NCBI RefSeq assembly: GCF_030463565.1 | Contig: NC_134675.1 | Span: 20,667,862 to 20,731,861, forward strand | Direction of reading: 5' to 3' | DNA from: Pelecanus crispus | Taxonomy: Eukaryota; Chordata; Aves; Pelecaniformes; Pelecanidae | Length of the DNA stretch: 64,000 bases | Shown here: positions 28,571-39,536 of the stretch, piece by piece | Position numbering within the stretch: the first letter of the stretch is position 1 | Layout: each line of letters starts with the position of its first letter | Notes under the pieces: model-generated | Seen by the model: the letters and a program-made list of their open reading frames with translations, nothing else | Database searches by the model: none | Told to the model about the DNA's origin: nothing | Translations under genes and position numbers: made by a program

Positions 28571-30565
28571 CTAACACTGGTCACAGTATTCGCTGTTCAC
28601 TTCCTGTAAATGTGAATCAAAAGTTCCCTGATCAAGGTCGGAAGTAAAATTAGCCCTCTTACTCTGTCTCGGGAACTGCTCACTGGAAACTGGAGCTGCA
28701 ATTTTCCTGGGAGAACCGCCTTTTCTAATAGTTTTTCCTTGCAATTCACGCACCCGTGCCTCTAAGGTTGAGGTGGGTTTTCCATCCCACTTTCTCATGT
28801 CCTCTCCATAATCACGCAGGTAAAACCACAGGGTGCCCCGTGGTGTGTATCCTCTATATCCTCTCTCTTGAGCATAGGGACGTTGACTCCTAATGGCTGA
28901 GACACTGGTCCGTGCAGGTGGGGAGTAGGACAGATCCTCTCTGAGTTGTTGGAACTCTTGGCATATTTTTTCAGACAGTTTTTCCACAGCCGAGACACAG
29001 GCCCGTAGGGAGGAAGAGAGCTTTTCTTCGTAGTCCCGGAGTTGTCTAGCCACTTCATCCACCGTTGGTGCCTCGTCGTCTTTCCAGGCTAGTATTGCCA
29101 ACGAGTTGGAATACGATGCTGGTGCGCTCCGTACCACCTTCCGCCACATGGATTGTGTGCACCTGACTTCATCTGGGTCTTTGGTTAACCGCTCATCATT
29201 CAGGTCACTGTAAATCACCTCCAGCACGCCTAATTCCCTCAGGTACTGGATACCTTTCTCTACGGTGGTCCATTTGCTTGGGCGGTATAAAACATCCTCC
29301 TTGAAGGGATACCTTTCCTTCACGCTTGACAGAAGTCGCCTCCAGAGGCTGAGCGGTTTTGCCCCTTTTCCAATTGCTTTGTCAATGCCCCCTTCCCTGG
29401 AAAGGGATCCCAGCTGCTTGGCTTCCCTACCCTCTAAATCCAGGCTACTGGCCCCGTTATCCCAGCATCGTAGCAGCCAGGTGATGATGTGCTCGCCTGG
29501 ATGACGACCAAAATCTTTTCGCATATCTCGCAGCTCACTCAGGGATAGGGATCGGGTGGTCACCATCTCATTTATGGGTTCTTCCTCCTCTGGTTCTCGT
29601 GATGGCCCTGGTTCATCTTCATCCCTTACTAAACGAACTGATTTCCTCGTGTATTTCTTCTTCTGTATAGGGGCAACTGATACCGGCGCAGGTTGGTTCT
29701 CTGGTTTAGCCGCAGTGTCTGTCACTGGGGTTTGAGTAGCCGCAGTGCTCATGGCTGTGGCTGGAGTAGCCGCAGTGCCTGGGGCAGGGGTTTGAGTAGC
29801 TGCAAGGCCTGTAGTGGGGGTTGGAGTAGCCGCAGGGCCTGTAGTGGGGGTTTGAGTAGCCACAGTGCTTGTTGTTTTGTCATCAGATCCAGAGACCTTC
29901 TCTTTCTTTTGAGGGTACTGATTAGCGTTGACCACGGCTCGATAGGCATGGGCCAGTCCCCAGCACGTTGCAATGATTTGTGTCTCTCTGGAGCTACCAG
30001 GGTGACAACATACTTCTTCCAAATACTTTACTAATTCTTCAGGATTCTGCACTTGTTCAGGGGTGAAGTTCCAAAACACTGGAGGTCCCCACTGCCCTAG
30101 GTACTTGCGCATACGATCCCACACACCCTGCCACTCATAACTATCCAGCCTTGGGGTAGATCTCTGGATGGTATTTTTAAACTGCTTACTGACCTTTATC
30201 AAAATGGAAACAACATTCCCAAGAATTATCAATAGAAGTATCTTAACTGCCCAGGGGTGTTCAAGATACAGGAAAGTTGTTGTAATGAAGGAGGAAACAT
30301 CATAGAAGAAAGCAGCAAAGGTGCCATTCTGTATTTCCTCCACAACAAGCCTCTCAGAGTAAGAAGTATAATTGCTAACTCTCTCTATGAGGTAGTACCC
30401 GAAGTACAGTAGTGACTTCTGTATGAAACCCAAATACCAAAGAATGCTCAAGGTCAGGGCTTTGATAAGGAGCCTCCCAAGCAAAAGATCATGAATCACT
30501 GCAGAGCATAGCACACTACACAAACTGACAGCAAGCTTTAAAGCGTGCTGCAAAAAAAAGAACAT
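28571..30565 (-). CDS. gag-like ORF of ERV element A with hydrophobic N-terminus
   Basis: An intact frame of 664 codons from the first ATG (30,565) to an amber stop. The frame is also open upstream of that ATG. Residues 1-130 are strongly hydrophobic, with three potential membrane segments and two N-glycosylation-type sites. Next come a possible matrix region (WGPPVFWNFTPEQV), a Pro/Thr/Ala-rich array of TAATQTPxT-like repeats (about 29,690-29,870), a basic/acidic linker, and a capsid-like domain (RDMRKDFGRHPGEHIITWLL, EAKQLGSLSREGGIDKAIG, YPFKEDVLYRPSKWTTVEKG) resembling class III ERV gag. There is no CCHC zinc knuckle. Gag proteins assemble virus-like particles; the membrane-like N-terminus is unusual for gag. 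Confidence 0.8.
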   Translation of the reverse strand: MFFFLQHALKLAVSLCSVLCSAVIHDLLLGRLLIKALTLSILWYLGFIQKSLLYFGYYLIERVSNYTSYSERLVVEEIQNGTFAAFFYDVSSFITTTFLYLEHPWAVKILLLIILGNVVSILIKVSKQFKNTIQRSTPRLDSYEWQGVWDRMRKYLGQWGPPVFWNFTPEQVQNPEELVKYLEEVCCHPGSSRETQIIATCWGLAHAYRAVVNANQYPQKKEKVSGSDDKTTSTVATQTPTTGPAATPTPTTGLAATQTPAPGTAATPATAMSTAATQTPVTDTAAKPENQPAPVSVAPIQKKKYTRKSVRLVRDEDEPGPSREPEEEEPINEMVTTRSLSLSELRDMRKDFGRHPGEHIITWLLRCWDNGASSLDLEGREAKQLGSLSREGGIDKAIGKGAKPLSLWRRLLSSVKERYPFKEDVLYRPSKWTTVEKGIQYLRELGVLEVIYSDLNDERLTKDPDEVRCTQSMWRKVVRSAPASYSNSLAILAWKDDEAPTVDEVARQLRDYEEKLSSSLRACVSAVEKLSEKICQEFQQLREDLSYSPPARTSVSAIRSQRPYAQERGYRGYTPRGTLWFYLRDYGEDMRKWDGKPTSTLEARVRELQGKTIRKGGSPRKIAAPVSSEQFPRQSKRANFTSDLDQGTFDSHLQEVNSEYCDQC

Positions 30566-30650
30566 GGTGCAGATCAGAAGAACTAATATCGTGACCGGCA
30601 ACTGTTAACAGACTCCTTAATACACTCTGATTAATCTGTTGTTATCTCAA

Positions 30651-30668
30651 GCCCCACGTTGGGCGCCA
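30651..30668 (-). promoter_or_regulatory. tRNA-Lys-type primer binding site of element A
   Basis: On the minus strand TGGCGCCCAACGTGGGGC, 8 nt after the 5' LTR end. It matches the standard tRNA-Lys(1,2) binding site used by several retroviruses. This fixes the element's direction and identifies the LTR at 30,677-31,247 as the 5' LTR. Confidence 0.9.
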
Positions 30669-30676
30669 AAAAGGAC

Positions 30677-31247
30677 TGTCGTGGTTTAACCCCAGCCAGC
30701 AACTAAGCACCACGCAGCCGCTCGCTCACTCCCCCTACCCCGATGGGATGGGGGAGAGAATTGGAGGAGTAAGAGTGAGAAACACTCCTGGGCTGAGATA
30801 AGAACAGTTTAATAATTGAAATAAAGTAAAATAGTAATGCTAATAGTAACAGTATAATAATGATAATAATAATAATGATACACGAAACAAGTGATGCACA
30901 ATGCAATTGCTCACCACCCGCCGACCGATACCCAGACAGTTCCCGAGCAGCGATCGCTGCTCCCCGGCCAACCCCCCCCAGTTTATATACTGAGCATGAC
31001 GTCATATGGTATGGAATAGCCCTTTGGTCAGTTTGGATCAACTATTCTGGCTGTGCCCCCTCCCAGTTTCTTGTGCGCCTGGCAGAGCATGGGAAGCTGA
31101 AAAAGTCCTTGACTAGCATAAGCAGTACTCAGCAACAACTAAAAACATCAGCGTGTTATCAACATTCTTCTCCTACTAAATCCAAAACACAGCACTATGC
31201 CTGCTGCTAGGAAGAAAATTAACTCTATCCCAGCCGAAACCAGGACA
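30677..31247 (-). mobile_element. 5' LTR of ERV element A (type 1)
   Basis: A 571-bp LTR, minus orientation, TGTCCTGGTTTCGGCTGGGA to TTAAACCACGACA. TGACGTCA and tatataa are intact (about 30,976-31,002), with the 18-nt palindrome at 30,945-30,962 and ATTAAA retained. It reads in the same direction as KCNN2, about 3.9 kb upstream of exon 1. By eye it differs from the solo copy at 39.5 kb at only a handful of positions, so the family is young. Confidence 0.93.
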
Positions 31248-31560
31248 CACCCTTACCTGTCTTCTCTTTAATCCTTACCCATAAGCTCTCAGTCAGCTCA
31301 TCAGCCATCCCCAGGCAGGGCTCCATGCATTCCAGCTGTTCTCTTACATAAAGGGCAACACCACCTCCTCATCTTCCCGGTCTGCCCTTCCAAAAGAACC
31401 TGTAATCCCTCGATTGCAACGTTCCAGTCATGGGAGCCATCCGACCACGTCTTCGTGATCCCAAGAAGATCGTAGCCCTGTAACTGTGCACACATGTCTA
31501 ACTCCTCATGTTTATTCTCCATGCTGCATGCGTTAGTGTACAGGCACTACACAGAGGCAC
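31248..31560 (-). mobile_element. CR1 LINE fragment, endonuclease region (minus)
   Basis: The minus strand encodes a CR1 ORF2 endonuclease piece (GYDLLGITKTWSDGSHDWNV, MHGALPGDG) with several substitutions. It abuts the LTR of element A on the left and a plus-strand CR1 3' end on the right. Dead fragment. Confidence 0.8.
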
Positions 31561-31866
31561 CCCAGCATGGGTGTTAGTCTCTTTTCCCAAGTAACAAGTG
31601 ATAGGATGAGAGGAAACGGCCTCCAGTTGTGCCAGGGGAGGTTTAGACTGGATATTAGGAAAAATTTCTTCACGGAAAGGGTTGTCAAGCACTGGAACAG
31701 GCTGCCCAGGGAAGTGGTTGAGTCACCATCCCTGGAGGTATTTAAAGGACATGTAGACTTGGTGCTTAGGGACATGGTTTAGTGGTGGACTTGGCAGTGT
31801 TAGGTTTACGGTTGGACTCGATGATCCTAAGGGTCTTTTCCAACCTAAATGATTCTATGATTCTAT
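31561..31866 (+). mobile_element. CR1 LINE 3' end, 5'-truncated (plus)
   Basis: Shows the conserved CR1 3' portion: [27 protein letters not shown] coding, then the UTR with ttggactcgatgatccta and the ATTCTATG repeats typical of CR1 tails. It is the usual 5'-truncated form. Confidence 0.9.
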
Positions 31867-32144
31867 GCTGATTTCCCAGAAAGGGTCTGGGGAATTTGTC
31901 CATAATGGTGCCTTGTAGACACTTCCTTGCTTTCATGCAAATGCTGAAGGTGACCCCACTTGAGTCCTGTTTTGTTGATTCTCTGATCCTTGTCTGTCAC
32001 ATCACTCCAGGCCCTTTGCTCATTGGGCTTGTCCATCATTCCCCCTAAGGGCTGCTGATTACTCCCTCCCTCCACCATCGTTCCTTATTTAAAGTCCTTG
32101 TTACCAGGCCAGCAATCCCGCAGGCAAAGGTATCTTTGCCTGGC
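31867..32144. other. Unassigned spacer among repeats
   Basis: About 280 bases between a CR1 tail and an LTR. A minus-strand frame of 71 codons is present but not recognised; it may be further ERV or CR1 sequence. Confidence 0.4.
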
Positions 32145-32703
32145 TGTCCTGGTTTCATCTGGGATAGAGTTAATTTTCCTCCTAGTAGCTGGTATGGTGC
32201 TGTGTTTTGGAAACACACTGATGTTTTAGTTGTTGCTAAGTACTGCTTATGCTAGTCAAGGACTTTTTCAGCTTCCCATGCTCTGCCAGGTGCACAAGAA
32301 GCTGGGAGGGGGCACAGCCAGGACAGCTGACCCAAACTGGCCAAAGGGCTATTCCATACCATATGACGTCATGCTCAGTATATAAGTTGGGGGGAATTGG
32401 CTGGGGGGCAGTTACTGCTGCTCGGGAACTGGCTGGGCATCAGTTAGTGGGTGGTGAGCTGTTGCATCACTTGTTTTTCTTGGGTTTTGTTTCTCTCTTT
32501 TTGTTGTTTTCCTTTTCATTACAATATTGTTATTATTATCATCATCATTATTATTGTTGTTGTTGTTTTATTTTATTTTATTTCAGTCATTGAACTGTTC
32601 TTACCTCAACCCAGGAGTTTTCTTATTTTTGCCCTTTCGATTCTCTCCCCGATCCCACTGGGGGGGGGAAGCGAGTGGCTGTGTGGTGCTTGGTTGTCAA
32701 CTG
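32145..32703 (+). mobile_element. LTR type 1 variant, 3' end truncated
   Basis: Begins TGTCCTGGTTTCATCTGGGA and keeps TGACGTCA and a tatataa box (about 32,364-32,386). It stops near ttggttgtcaactgg, without the usual GGTTAAACCACGACA end. It is more diverged than the other type 1 LTRs and carries a longer T-rich stretch, so it is an older or separate subfamily. It appears to sit within minus-strand CR1 sequence. Confidence 0.8.
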
Positions 32704-33883
32704 GCTTAGTGAGGTGGATCCCATCTCTCCCAAGCAGACACTGATCCACAAACAGGGTCCCATGGTCATAGAACCCAAAACCCTGTCACCAATACCAGTT
32801 CCACAACCAAGTGCCCTCATTATCAGCGTCCTCCTCAGACCATTATCCCTCACCAGCAGAATTGAGAAGAACACCTCCCAGGGCCCCCATGCCCTTGACT
32901 ACCGCTCTCAGAGCTCTGTAGTGACTTTTGATACTCTCCAGGTTGCCCAAGGCAGCATCATTGGTGCCTGCATGAAAGAACACCGGGGTCATATTCAGAG
33001 GATCAGACAAGCTTTGGCAGTCCCAACATCCTAGATCTAGGGCCCCAGCAAGCAGCAAGACTGCTCTTGACAACAGGTCAGGTCAGCAGATGAGTGCCTC
33101 TGACCCCTGCAGCAGGGAGTCACCCACTACTATCCCTTGCCACTTCCTCCTGGTGGTCTTGCATGGCTCAGGTGGCCCAGATGCTTTGCTTGAAGGCATA
33201 TTTGGGTCCTCTTCAACTTTGAGGGTGGTGAACCTATTTTGTAGTTGCAAGCCTTCAGGTGAGGCAGGAACCTTCCTCTTGGTGCCAGAAGTCACCGTCT
33301 TCCATTCTTTACCTTCTCCAGAGGTTGCACTTACCATTTTACTGGAGATGGACACTGCCTGTGTCTCCAGTGCAATTGCAATCTGGGGCTTTTCAAGATG
33401 GTGGCATCTCCAAGAAGATCCTTTCTATTTCCCTTTCATCCTCTCTGATGCTGTGTAGCCTGCTCACTTCCTTCCATAACTCCTCCACTTGGCAACACAT
33501 CTCCTCAAAGACAGCACACCTCCTGTTGGAAAGAAGACCATCTCTCCCAGCATCAAGGAAAGGCCCCAGGCACTCCCTGCAGCCTGGGACTTGCACGGCT
33601 GCATCCACCATCTGAAGCTCTCTCTGGGTCGAAGCATCTGCCCTTGCAGGGAAAGCTGCTCCAATACCTGCTGGGGAAAGTGCCCTGTGGCACATCACCA
33701 CAATACCGGAGACTGTTTACACTGTTTTTAACTCAGATGAGGCCCTTTTCTTTGTGCCCTACTGTACATAATGCTATGTCTGTTAGTTGCACTTTAGGAG
33801 CTGTGCTATTGGCCTTGCTGTTTTATAGGCCTGTCCTTAGCACTAGCTGAAAAGGGCGCTTGATCCTCCCTAATCATAATACC
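32704..33883 (-). mobile_element. CR1 LINE 5' region with ORF1 (minus)
   Basis: Minus-strand frames at 33,393-33,701, 33,083-33,355 and 32,843-33,073 read as successive pieces of CR1 ORF1. They include a coiled-coil-like N-terminal part (EEMCCQVEELWKEVSRLHS), then VVGDSLLQGSEALIC and VFFHAGTNDAALGNLESIKS, matching the esterase-like domain of CR1 ORF1. Frameshifts and stops interrupt them. ORF1 binds RNA during CR1 retrotransposition. CR1 copies reaching this far 5' are uncommon because most are truncated. This may be the same element as the endonuclease piece at 31.2-31.6 kb. Confidence 0.8.
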
Positions 33884-34452
33884 TGTCATGGATTAGCTCC
33901 AGCCAGCAACTAAGCACCATGCAACTGCTCACTCACTCCCCCTACCCCGATGGGATGGGGGAGACAATGGGAGGATTGAGAGTGAAAAAAACCACTCCTG
34001 GGTTGAGATAAGAACAGTTTAATAATTGAAATAAGGTAAAATGATGATAATAATAATAATATAATAATGATAATAATAATAACAATATACAAAGCAAGTG
34101 ATGCACAATGCAATTGCTCACCACCTGCCGACTGATACTCAGACAGTTCCCGAGCAGCGATCGCTGCTCCCCGGCCAACCCCCCCCAGTTTATATACTGA
34201 GCATGACGTCATATGGTATGGAATAGCCCTTTGGTCAGTTTGGATCAACTATTCTGGCTGTGCCCCCTCCCAGTTTCTTGCACACCTGGCAGAGTATGGG
34301 AAGCTGAAAAGTCCTTGACTAGCATAAGCAGTACTTAGCAACAACTAAACCATCACTGTGTTATCAACATTCTTCTCCTACTAAATCCAAAACACAGCGC
34401 TATGCCAGCTACTAGGAAGAAAATTAACTCTATCCCAGCCAAAACCAGGACA
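33884..34452 (-). mobile_element. 3' LTR of ERV element B (type 1)
   Basis: A 569-bp LTR in minus orientation, directly after a polypurine tract (ggggtgg...) of the internal region. TGACGTCA, tatataa and the 18-nt palindrome (34,152-34,169) are intact. The terminal block has two changes from the family (TTAGCTCCAGCC region). No second LTR is present because the element is truncated. Confidence 0.92.
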
Positions 34453-34919
34453 GCCAAATCCACCCCTTAGTCTATACCATCTACGCCATGCACAGGCCCT
34501 CCCCTCTCCAATGTGTTCTAATTAATCACCACTGGTTTCCCTATCCTATCTTGATATATAAACACAGATATCTTTCCCTTCGTCTATGGCCCATGCCTCT
34601 AAAATGTCCATTGAGTTCATTTAGCCCATGACTTTGGGTTTCATCTGTCTTTCAGAGCAGGAGAGGCGGTGTGCAGTGTTGGATTGTTGCATGCTGAAGC
34701 CAGTTCTCATTCCAACACGGTTTCATCAAAGTTCATTTTCATTAAGCTGGGAAATTCTCACTGTAATACCATTGATGTGGCATATAGCAACCATAACATA
34801 CAGTACTATATATTTAACATTAGCATACTATATTATTACATTAACATACAATTAAGAGATAACATACAATAAGAGATAACATACAGTATTATATAGCAAT
34901 TAATATCATACAGTTCAGT
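34453..34919 (-). mobile_element. Element B 3' non-coding region
   Basis: Internal sequence between the end of pol and the 3' LTR, with no env. It contains a purine tract beside the LTR and an AT-rich set of short tandem repeats (agagataacatacaata-like units, 34,790-34,910). The same region in element C lacks most of these repeats. Confidence 0.75.
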
Positions 34920-37176
34920 TCATTGACTATTTTCACCCAAAATCAAATTCCCTTGAGGTACACATTGGGCTTCCCCATCCTTTCGCATCACCCACCAAGT
35001 GCACCCAGGTCCTTGAGCAAAGGCAATCCCATGAATGGGTTTGCCTTTGCCAGAGGGGGAGGTCACCCAGACTGTCTTCCCCAGCATATTTTTTATGTGC
35101 ACTACAGGAACTTTATCTCCTTCTACAGTACGTACAAGTTTTGATTGGGCAGGGCCAGCTCGATTGGCAGATCCCCTGGTGTTGACTAACCAGGTGGCTT
35201 TTGCTAAATGTGTATCCCAATGTTTGAATGTCCCACCACCCATTGCTCTCAGGGTAGTCTTTAACAGCCCATTGTATCGTTCGATTTTCCCAGAGGCTGG
35301 TGCATGGTAAGGGATGTGATATACCCACTCAATGCCGTGCTCTTTGGCCCAGGTATCTATGAGCTTGTTTCAGAAATGAGTCCCGTTGTCTGACTCGATT
35401 CTTTCTGGGGTGCCATGTCGCCACAGGACTTGCTTTTCAAGGCCCAGGATGGTGTTCCGGGTGGTGGCATGGGGCACGGGATATGTTTCCAGCCATCCAG
35501 TGGTTGCTTCCACCATGGTGAGCACATAGCGCTTTCCTTGGCGGGTCTTTGGTAGTGTGATATAAGCACTCTGCCAGGCCTCCCCATATTTATATTTCAG
35601 CCATCGTTCACTATACCAGAGGGGCTTGAACTGCTTGGCTTGCTTGATTGCAGCACATGTTTCACACTCATGAATAACCTGTGCAATACTGTCCATAGTT
35701 AAGTCCACCCCTCGATCACGAGCCCATTTATACGTTGCATCCCTTCCTTGATGGCCTGAGGCATCATGGGCCCACAGAGCTATAAATAATTCATCCTTAT
35801 GTTGCCAGTCCAGATCCACCTGAGCCACTTCAATCTTAGCAGCCTGATCCACCTGCTGGTTGCTTTGATGTTCTTCAGTGGCCCAACTCTTGGGTACGTG
35901 AGCATCTACGTGATGTACTTTCACAACCAGGTTCTCTACCCGGGCAGCAATATCTTGCCACAATGCAGCAGCCCAGATGGGTTTGCCTCTGCGCTGCCAG
36001 TTGCTCTGCTTCCGTTGCTGCAACCACCCCCACAGGGCATTTGCCACCATCCATGAGTCAGTACAGAGATGAAGGACTGGCCACTTTTCTCTTTCAGCAA
36101 TATCTAAAGCCAGCTTGATGGCTTTCACCTCTGCAAACTGACTCGACTCCCCTTCTCCTTCAGCAGTTTCTCTGACTTGTCGTATAGGACTCCATACAGG
36201 AGCTTTCCACCTCCGATGCTTTCCCACAAGACGACAGGACCCATCAGTGAACAGGGCATATTGCTTCTCATTTTCTGGCAATTTATTATAGTGGGGCCTC
36301 TTCAGCACGTCTCACCTTCTCCTCTGGTGATATTCTAAGGTTTTTGCCTTCTGGCCAGTCCATGATCACTTCCAAGACTCCTGGGCGACTGGGGTTTCCT
36401 ATTCGAGCCCGTTGTGTGATTAGTGCAACCCACTTACTCCACAGAGCATCAGTTGCATGATGTGTAGAGGGGACCCTCCCTTTGAACATCCAGCCCAGCA
36501 CCGGCAGTCGGGGTGCCAGCAGGAGCTGGGCTTCAGTACCAACCACTTCCGAAGCAGCTCGAACCCCTTCATATGCTGCCAATATCTCTTTCCCAGTTGG
36601 AGTATAGCGGGCTTCGAATCCTCTGTATCCACGACTCCAAAACGCTAGGGGTCGACCTCGAGTCTCCCCTGGGGCTTTCTGCCAGAGGCTCCAGGTAGGG
36701 CCATTCTCCCCAGCTGCGGTGTAGAGCACATTTTTAATATCCTGCCCTGCCCGGACTGGCCCAAGGGCTACTGCATGAACTATCTCACGTTTCATTTGTT
36801 CAAAGGATTGTTGTTGCTCAGGGCCCCATCTGAAATCGGTCTTCTTCCGGGTCACTTGATAGAGAGGGCTTACGATCTGACTGTGATTTGGAATATGCAT
36901 TCTCCAAAAACCCACAACGCCTAAGAAAGCTTGTGTTTCCTTTTTGCTAGTTGCTGGGGACATAGCTGTTATTTTGTTGATCACATCCATTGGGATCTGA
37001 CGACGTCCATCTTGCCATTTTATTCCTAAAAACTGGATCTCCTGTGCAGGTCCCTTGACCTTACTTTGTTTTATGGCGAAACCAGCCTTCAGAAGGATTT
37101 GGACTATTTTCTTTCCCTTCCCAAAAACTTCTTCTGCTGTATTGCCCCACACAATGATGTCATCAATATACTGCAG
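34920..37176 (-). pseudogene. pol of ERV element B (RT to integrase), broken
   Basis: Collinear with element C pol from just after its active-site YIDD block to the C-terminus. It shows the RT thumb and connection (FLGIKWQDGRRQI, FWRMHIPNHSQI), RNase H (ALFTDGSCRLVG; second Asp at CTDSW), the integrase zinc-binding region (HQGRDATYKW, CETCAAIKQ), the core with SDNGTHF, and the C-terminal domain ending GENSQ. Breaks: the 5' end is cut at about 37,176; a 2-nt deletion relative to C at about 36,290 shifts the frame; an in-frame UGA at 35,370-35,372 lies between the second catalytic Asp and the catalytic Glu. Downstream of that UGA the frame is open to 34,920. Confidence 0.88.
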
Positions 37177-37390
37177 TGAGTTTTTCTGTTTTCCTGAGTT
37201 TTGCTCCTCTATTTTGTATGAATGTTCTGCTTCCCTACATTCATGAAATGTGTGAGATGATACTAAACTCTTGCCTTATGTCTGGAGTACTTGCTGTCTA
37301 CAACACCGATCACATCACTGGTGTGAAAGCTACCTGGGAAGAAGTGGGTACCGAATTTTCCTATGTATTTGTATATTACTTTTTTTTCAT
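37177..37390. other. Unassigned sequence beyond ERV breakpoint
   Basis: Sequence directly after the truncated RT of element B. No family recognised. Confidence 0.4.
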
Positions 37391-37465
37391 GTGTTGTGGT
37401 TTAAGCTGTTAGGCAGCTAAAAACCACACAGCCATTTGCTCACTCCCCTCCCTCCCCAGTGGGAT
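37391..37465 (-). mobile_element. Short LTR remnant
   Basis: About 75 bases (tgttgtggtttaagctgtta ... actcccctccctccccagt) matching the terminal block of type 1/2 LTRs in minus orientation. The rest is missing. Next to it is a short direct repeat, ataaccatgatatttg, present twice at 37,465-37,500. Confidence 0.6.
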
Positions 37466-39531
37466 AACCATGATATTTGTAAGATAACCATGATATTTGC
37501 TTGCACTTGTAGCTTCCTTAAAAGTCAGATGTCATCGCTATGGGGAGAGCTGCACTTCAGACCCTCTTTTACTGTTATACTCAAGTGCATCTCCTAAGTA
37601 ACCAGCTGCACTTCCTTCAGCCCTCTCAGGAGTAAAGCCTTATGTTCAGCCCTTTAGGGACTCAATCTCTATCTTATAGCCTCACACTTGTAACTGTGCT
37701 AACTTGACAGGCTCAGCATTATTTGGCCCCTGTAGGAATTTAAGGCAGGGGGAAAACTTGAATACAAATACATTCTTTTCTACTGTATTAGTGATCCTAC
37801 ATGGGTATTTGAACTCCAGAAAGGAAGGCAAGATTTGAAGGTCCAGTCCAAGAGAACAGCCATCTAAAATGCAGAAATTCTTCCAAAATAGATAAGAAGT
37901 TTTTAACCATTATCTAAAGTTTTATGTGTATATTTGGATCCTTGCATGTCTGTGTGGCACTATATAATTTCAAACATTTCCAAACATTACACTGAACATT
38001 CTTCATATATCAGGCAAGCTGAAGAAACCTTGCCTAAAATCTATCAACATCACCCTGTTTTGCAAGAATAGATCAAGGCTTTGTTGTCTGAAACAATTAT
38101 GAATAAATGGCTTGTGAAATTTAAGAGATCATAAGGAATCATGTGGCTGTTCTTTCAGTAATAATTGAGATATCTTCCCCATATTTTATGAACTTTTTAT
38201 AGCAGACCTTCTTGTTTGTTTGATGAACTCTACATGTCTGCCATTGCCATTTGCAGTATAGTAACTTTCTTTTGATTATATGTATTGTTGGTTTTCACTT
38301 TATCTAATTTGCAACCAATGGATTTTTTCTCTGTTCTAGGAACTATAAACTGGTAAAAAAGAACAACATTTTAAAACGTTCCCATCACAAGAAGGCATTA
38401 GGTGTAGAAACATCTTTTGCCCAAAAAGTAAAGAAAAGTTAGTTTTTCTTGATCTTTAGCTAACAATGAGTGGCGTCTTGACTAAAAAATCATAGGATTA
38501 TGAGAAATTAGAATCAGATGTGAGAGTGGTTCTGACTGATCTGTGGAATGCAGGATTTCTGTAGAAGCAATTTTTCATAAATTCAAACTACTGAATTTGT
38601 CACATTGCAGGTAAAACTCTAAGTTGGAATAGCAGTCAGACATGTCAACAACTGAAACCATGCAATGCTCACCCAGCTACAGTAGGCCAAAATTAAGTAT
38701 TGTCAGTGTGAGTTTCTAGTATAACCCTCAAACTATTGTCTTAACATTTTTCATAGTTTCATTATAAACTTTTTATTGATAGTTTTCAGGAGCAGCATGT
38801 GGTAATTTTAAATATGGAATAACCTAGCAAATAACATATATTTTCATTAAATAGGTCATTGATGTGCTGTAGCCTAGCATCTTTGTGAGAAGCAGTAATA
38901 TTCAGGAAAGAACTTGAAGTTTTATTTATATTTGATGAACATTTATTGTTATACATATGCATTTGTCTTCTGTAGAAGACTCTGTGAGTTTGCTTTAACT
39001 TTTGTAGGGAGTGGTAGGATTAACTTACCTAACTATGAACTCTCTCACATTCAGGGACTTTCTGGTCTGTATGAACTCAAACTCCAAATAAATCTTCAGT
39101 AAATGCCAATGAAACAGAGCAGTTCTGTAGTGGACACTATATCTTGAGTGCATCATATAATAAAAAACTCTTACGGGATAATTTTAAGAAAATAGGACAT
39201 TTGCCTGTACTCTAGGTCTTGGAAATAGGCATGCAGCCTATAAGAGAGTTTCTGTTCTCTTTGATACCATCAGAAAGATGGCTAAAATGGCCAGGTGAAG
39301 GGAGGAATCCAGAGATGGCTCTTATATTATGCTCATTACAGTGGGATGTGAATAACCTTCTTTAGGGCACAGGCAACACAACTAAACATGCCAAGTGTTA
39401 CTTTTTCTCTCACATTTTGGCCCAGGTGAGAAGCATATGGAACATGTTGATAGGCTTCTAGGAGCTGGGGTGACTGTCCTTAAATTTGTTTTTTGTTGTC
39501 TTTTGGGGGGGGAGGTTGGTTTGTAGGTATG
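37466..39531. other. AT-rich intergenic sequence
   Basis: About 2.1 kb with no supported gene, RNA or mobile element. Confidence 0.6.
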
Positions 39532-39536
39532 ATAAC

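Noticed and set aside
32140..32705. CTGGC target duplication around the LTR at 32,145
   Set aside because: CTGGC is part of the LTR's own 3' sequence in this family, so the match is not independent evidence.
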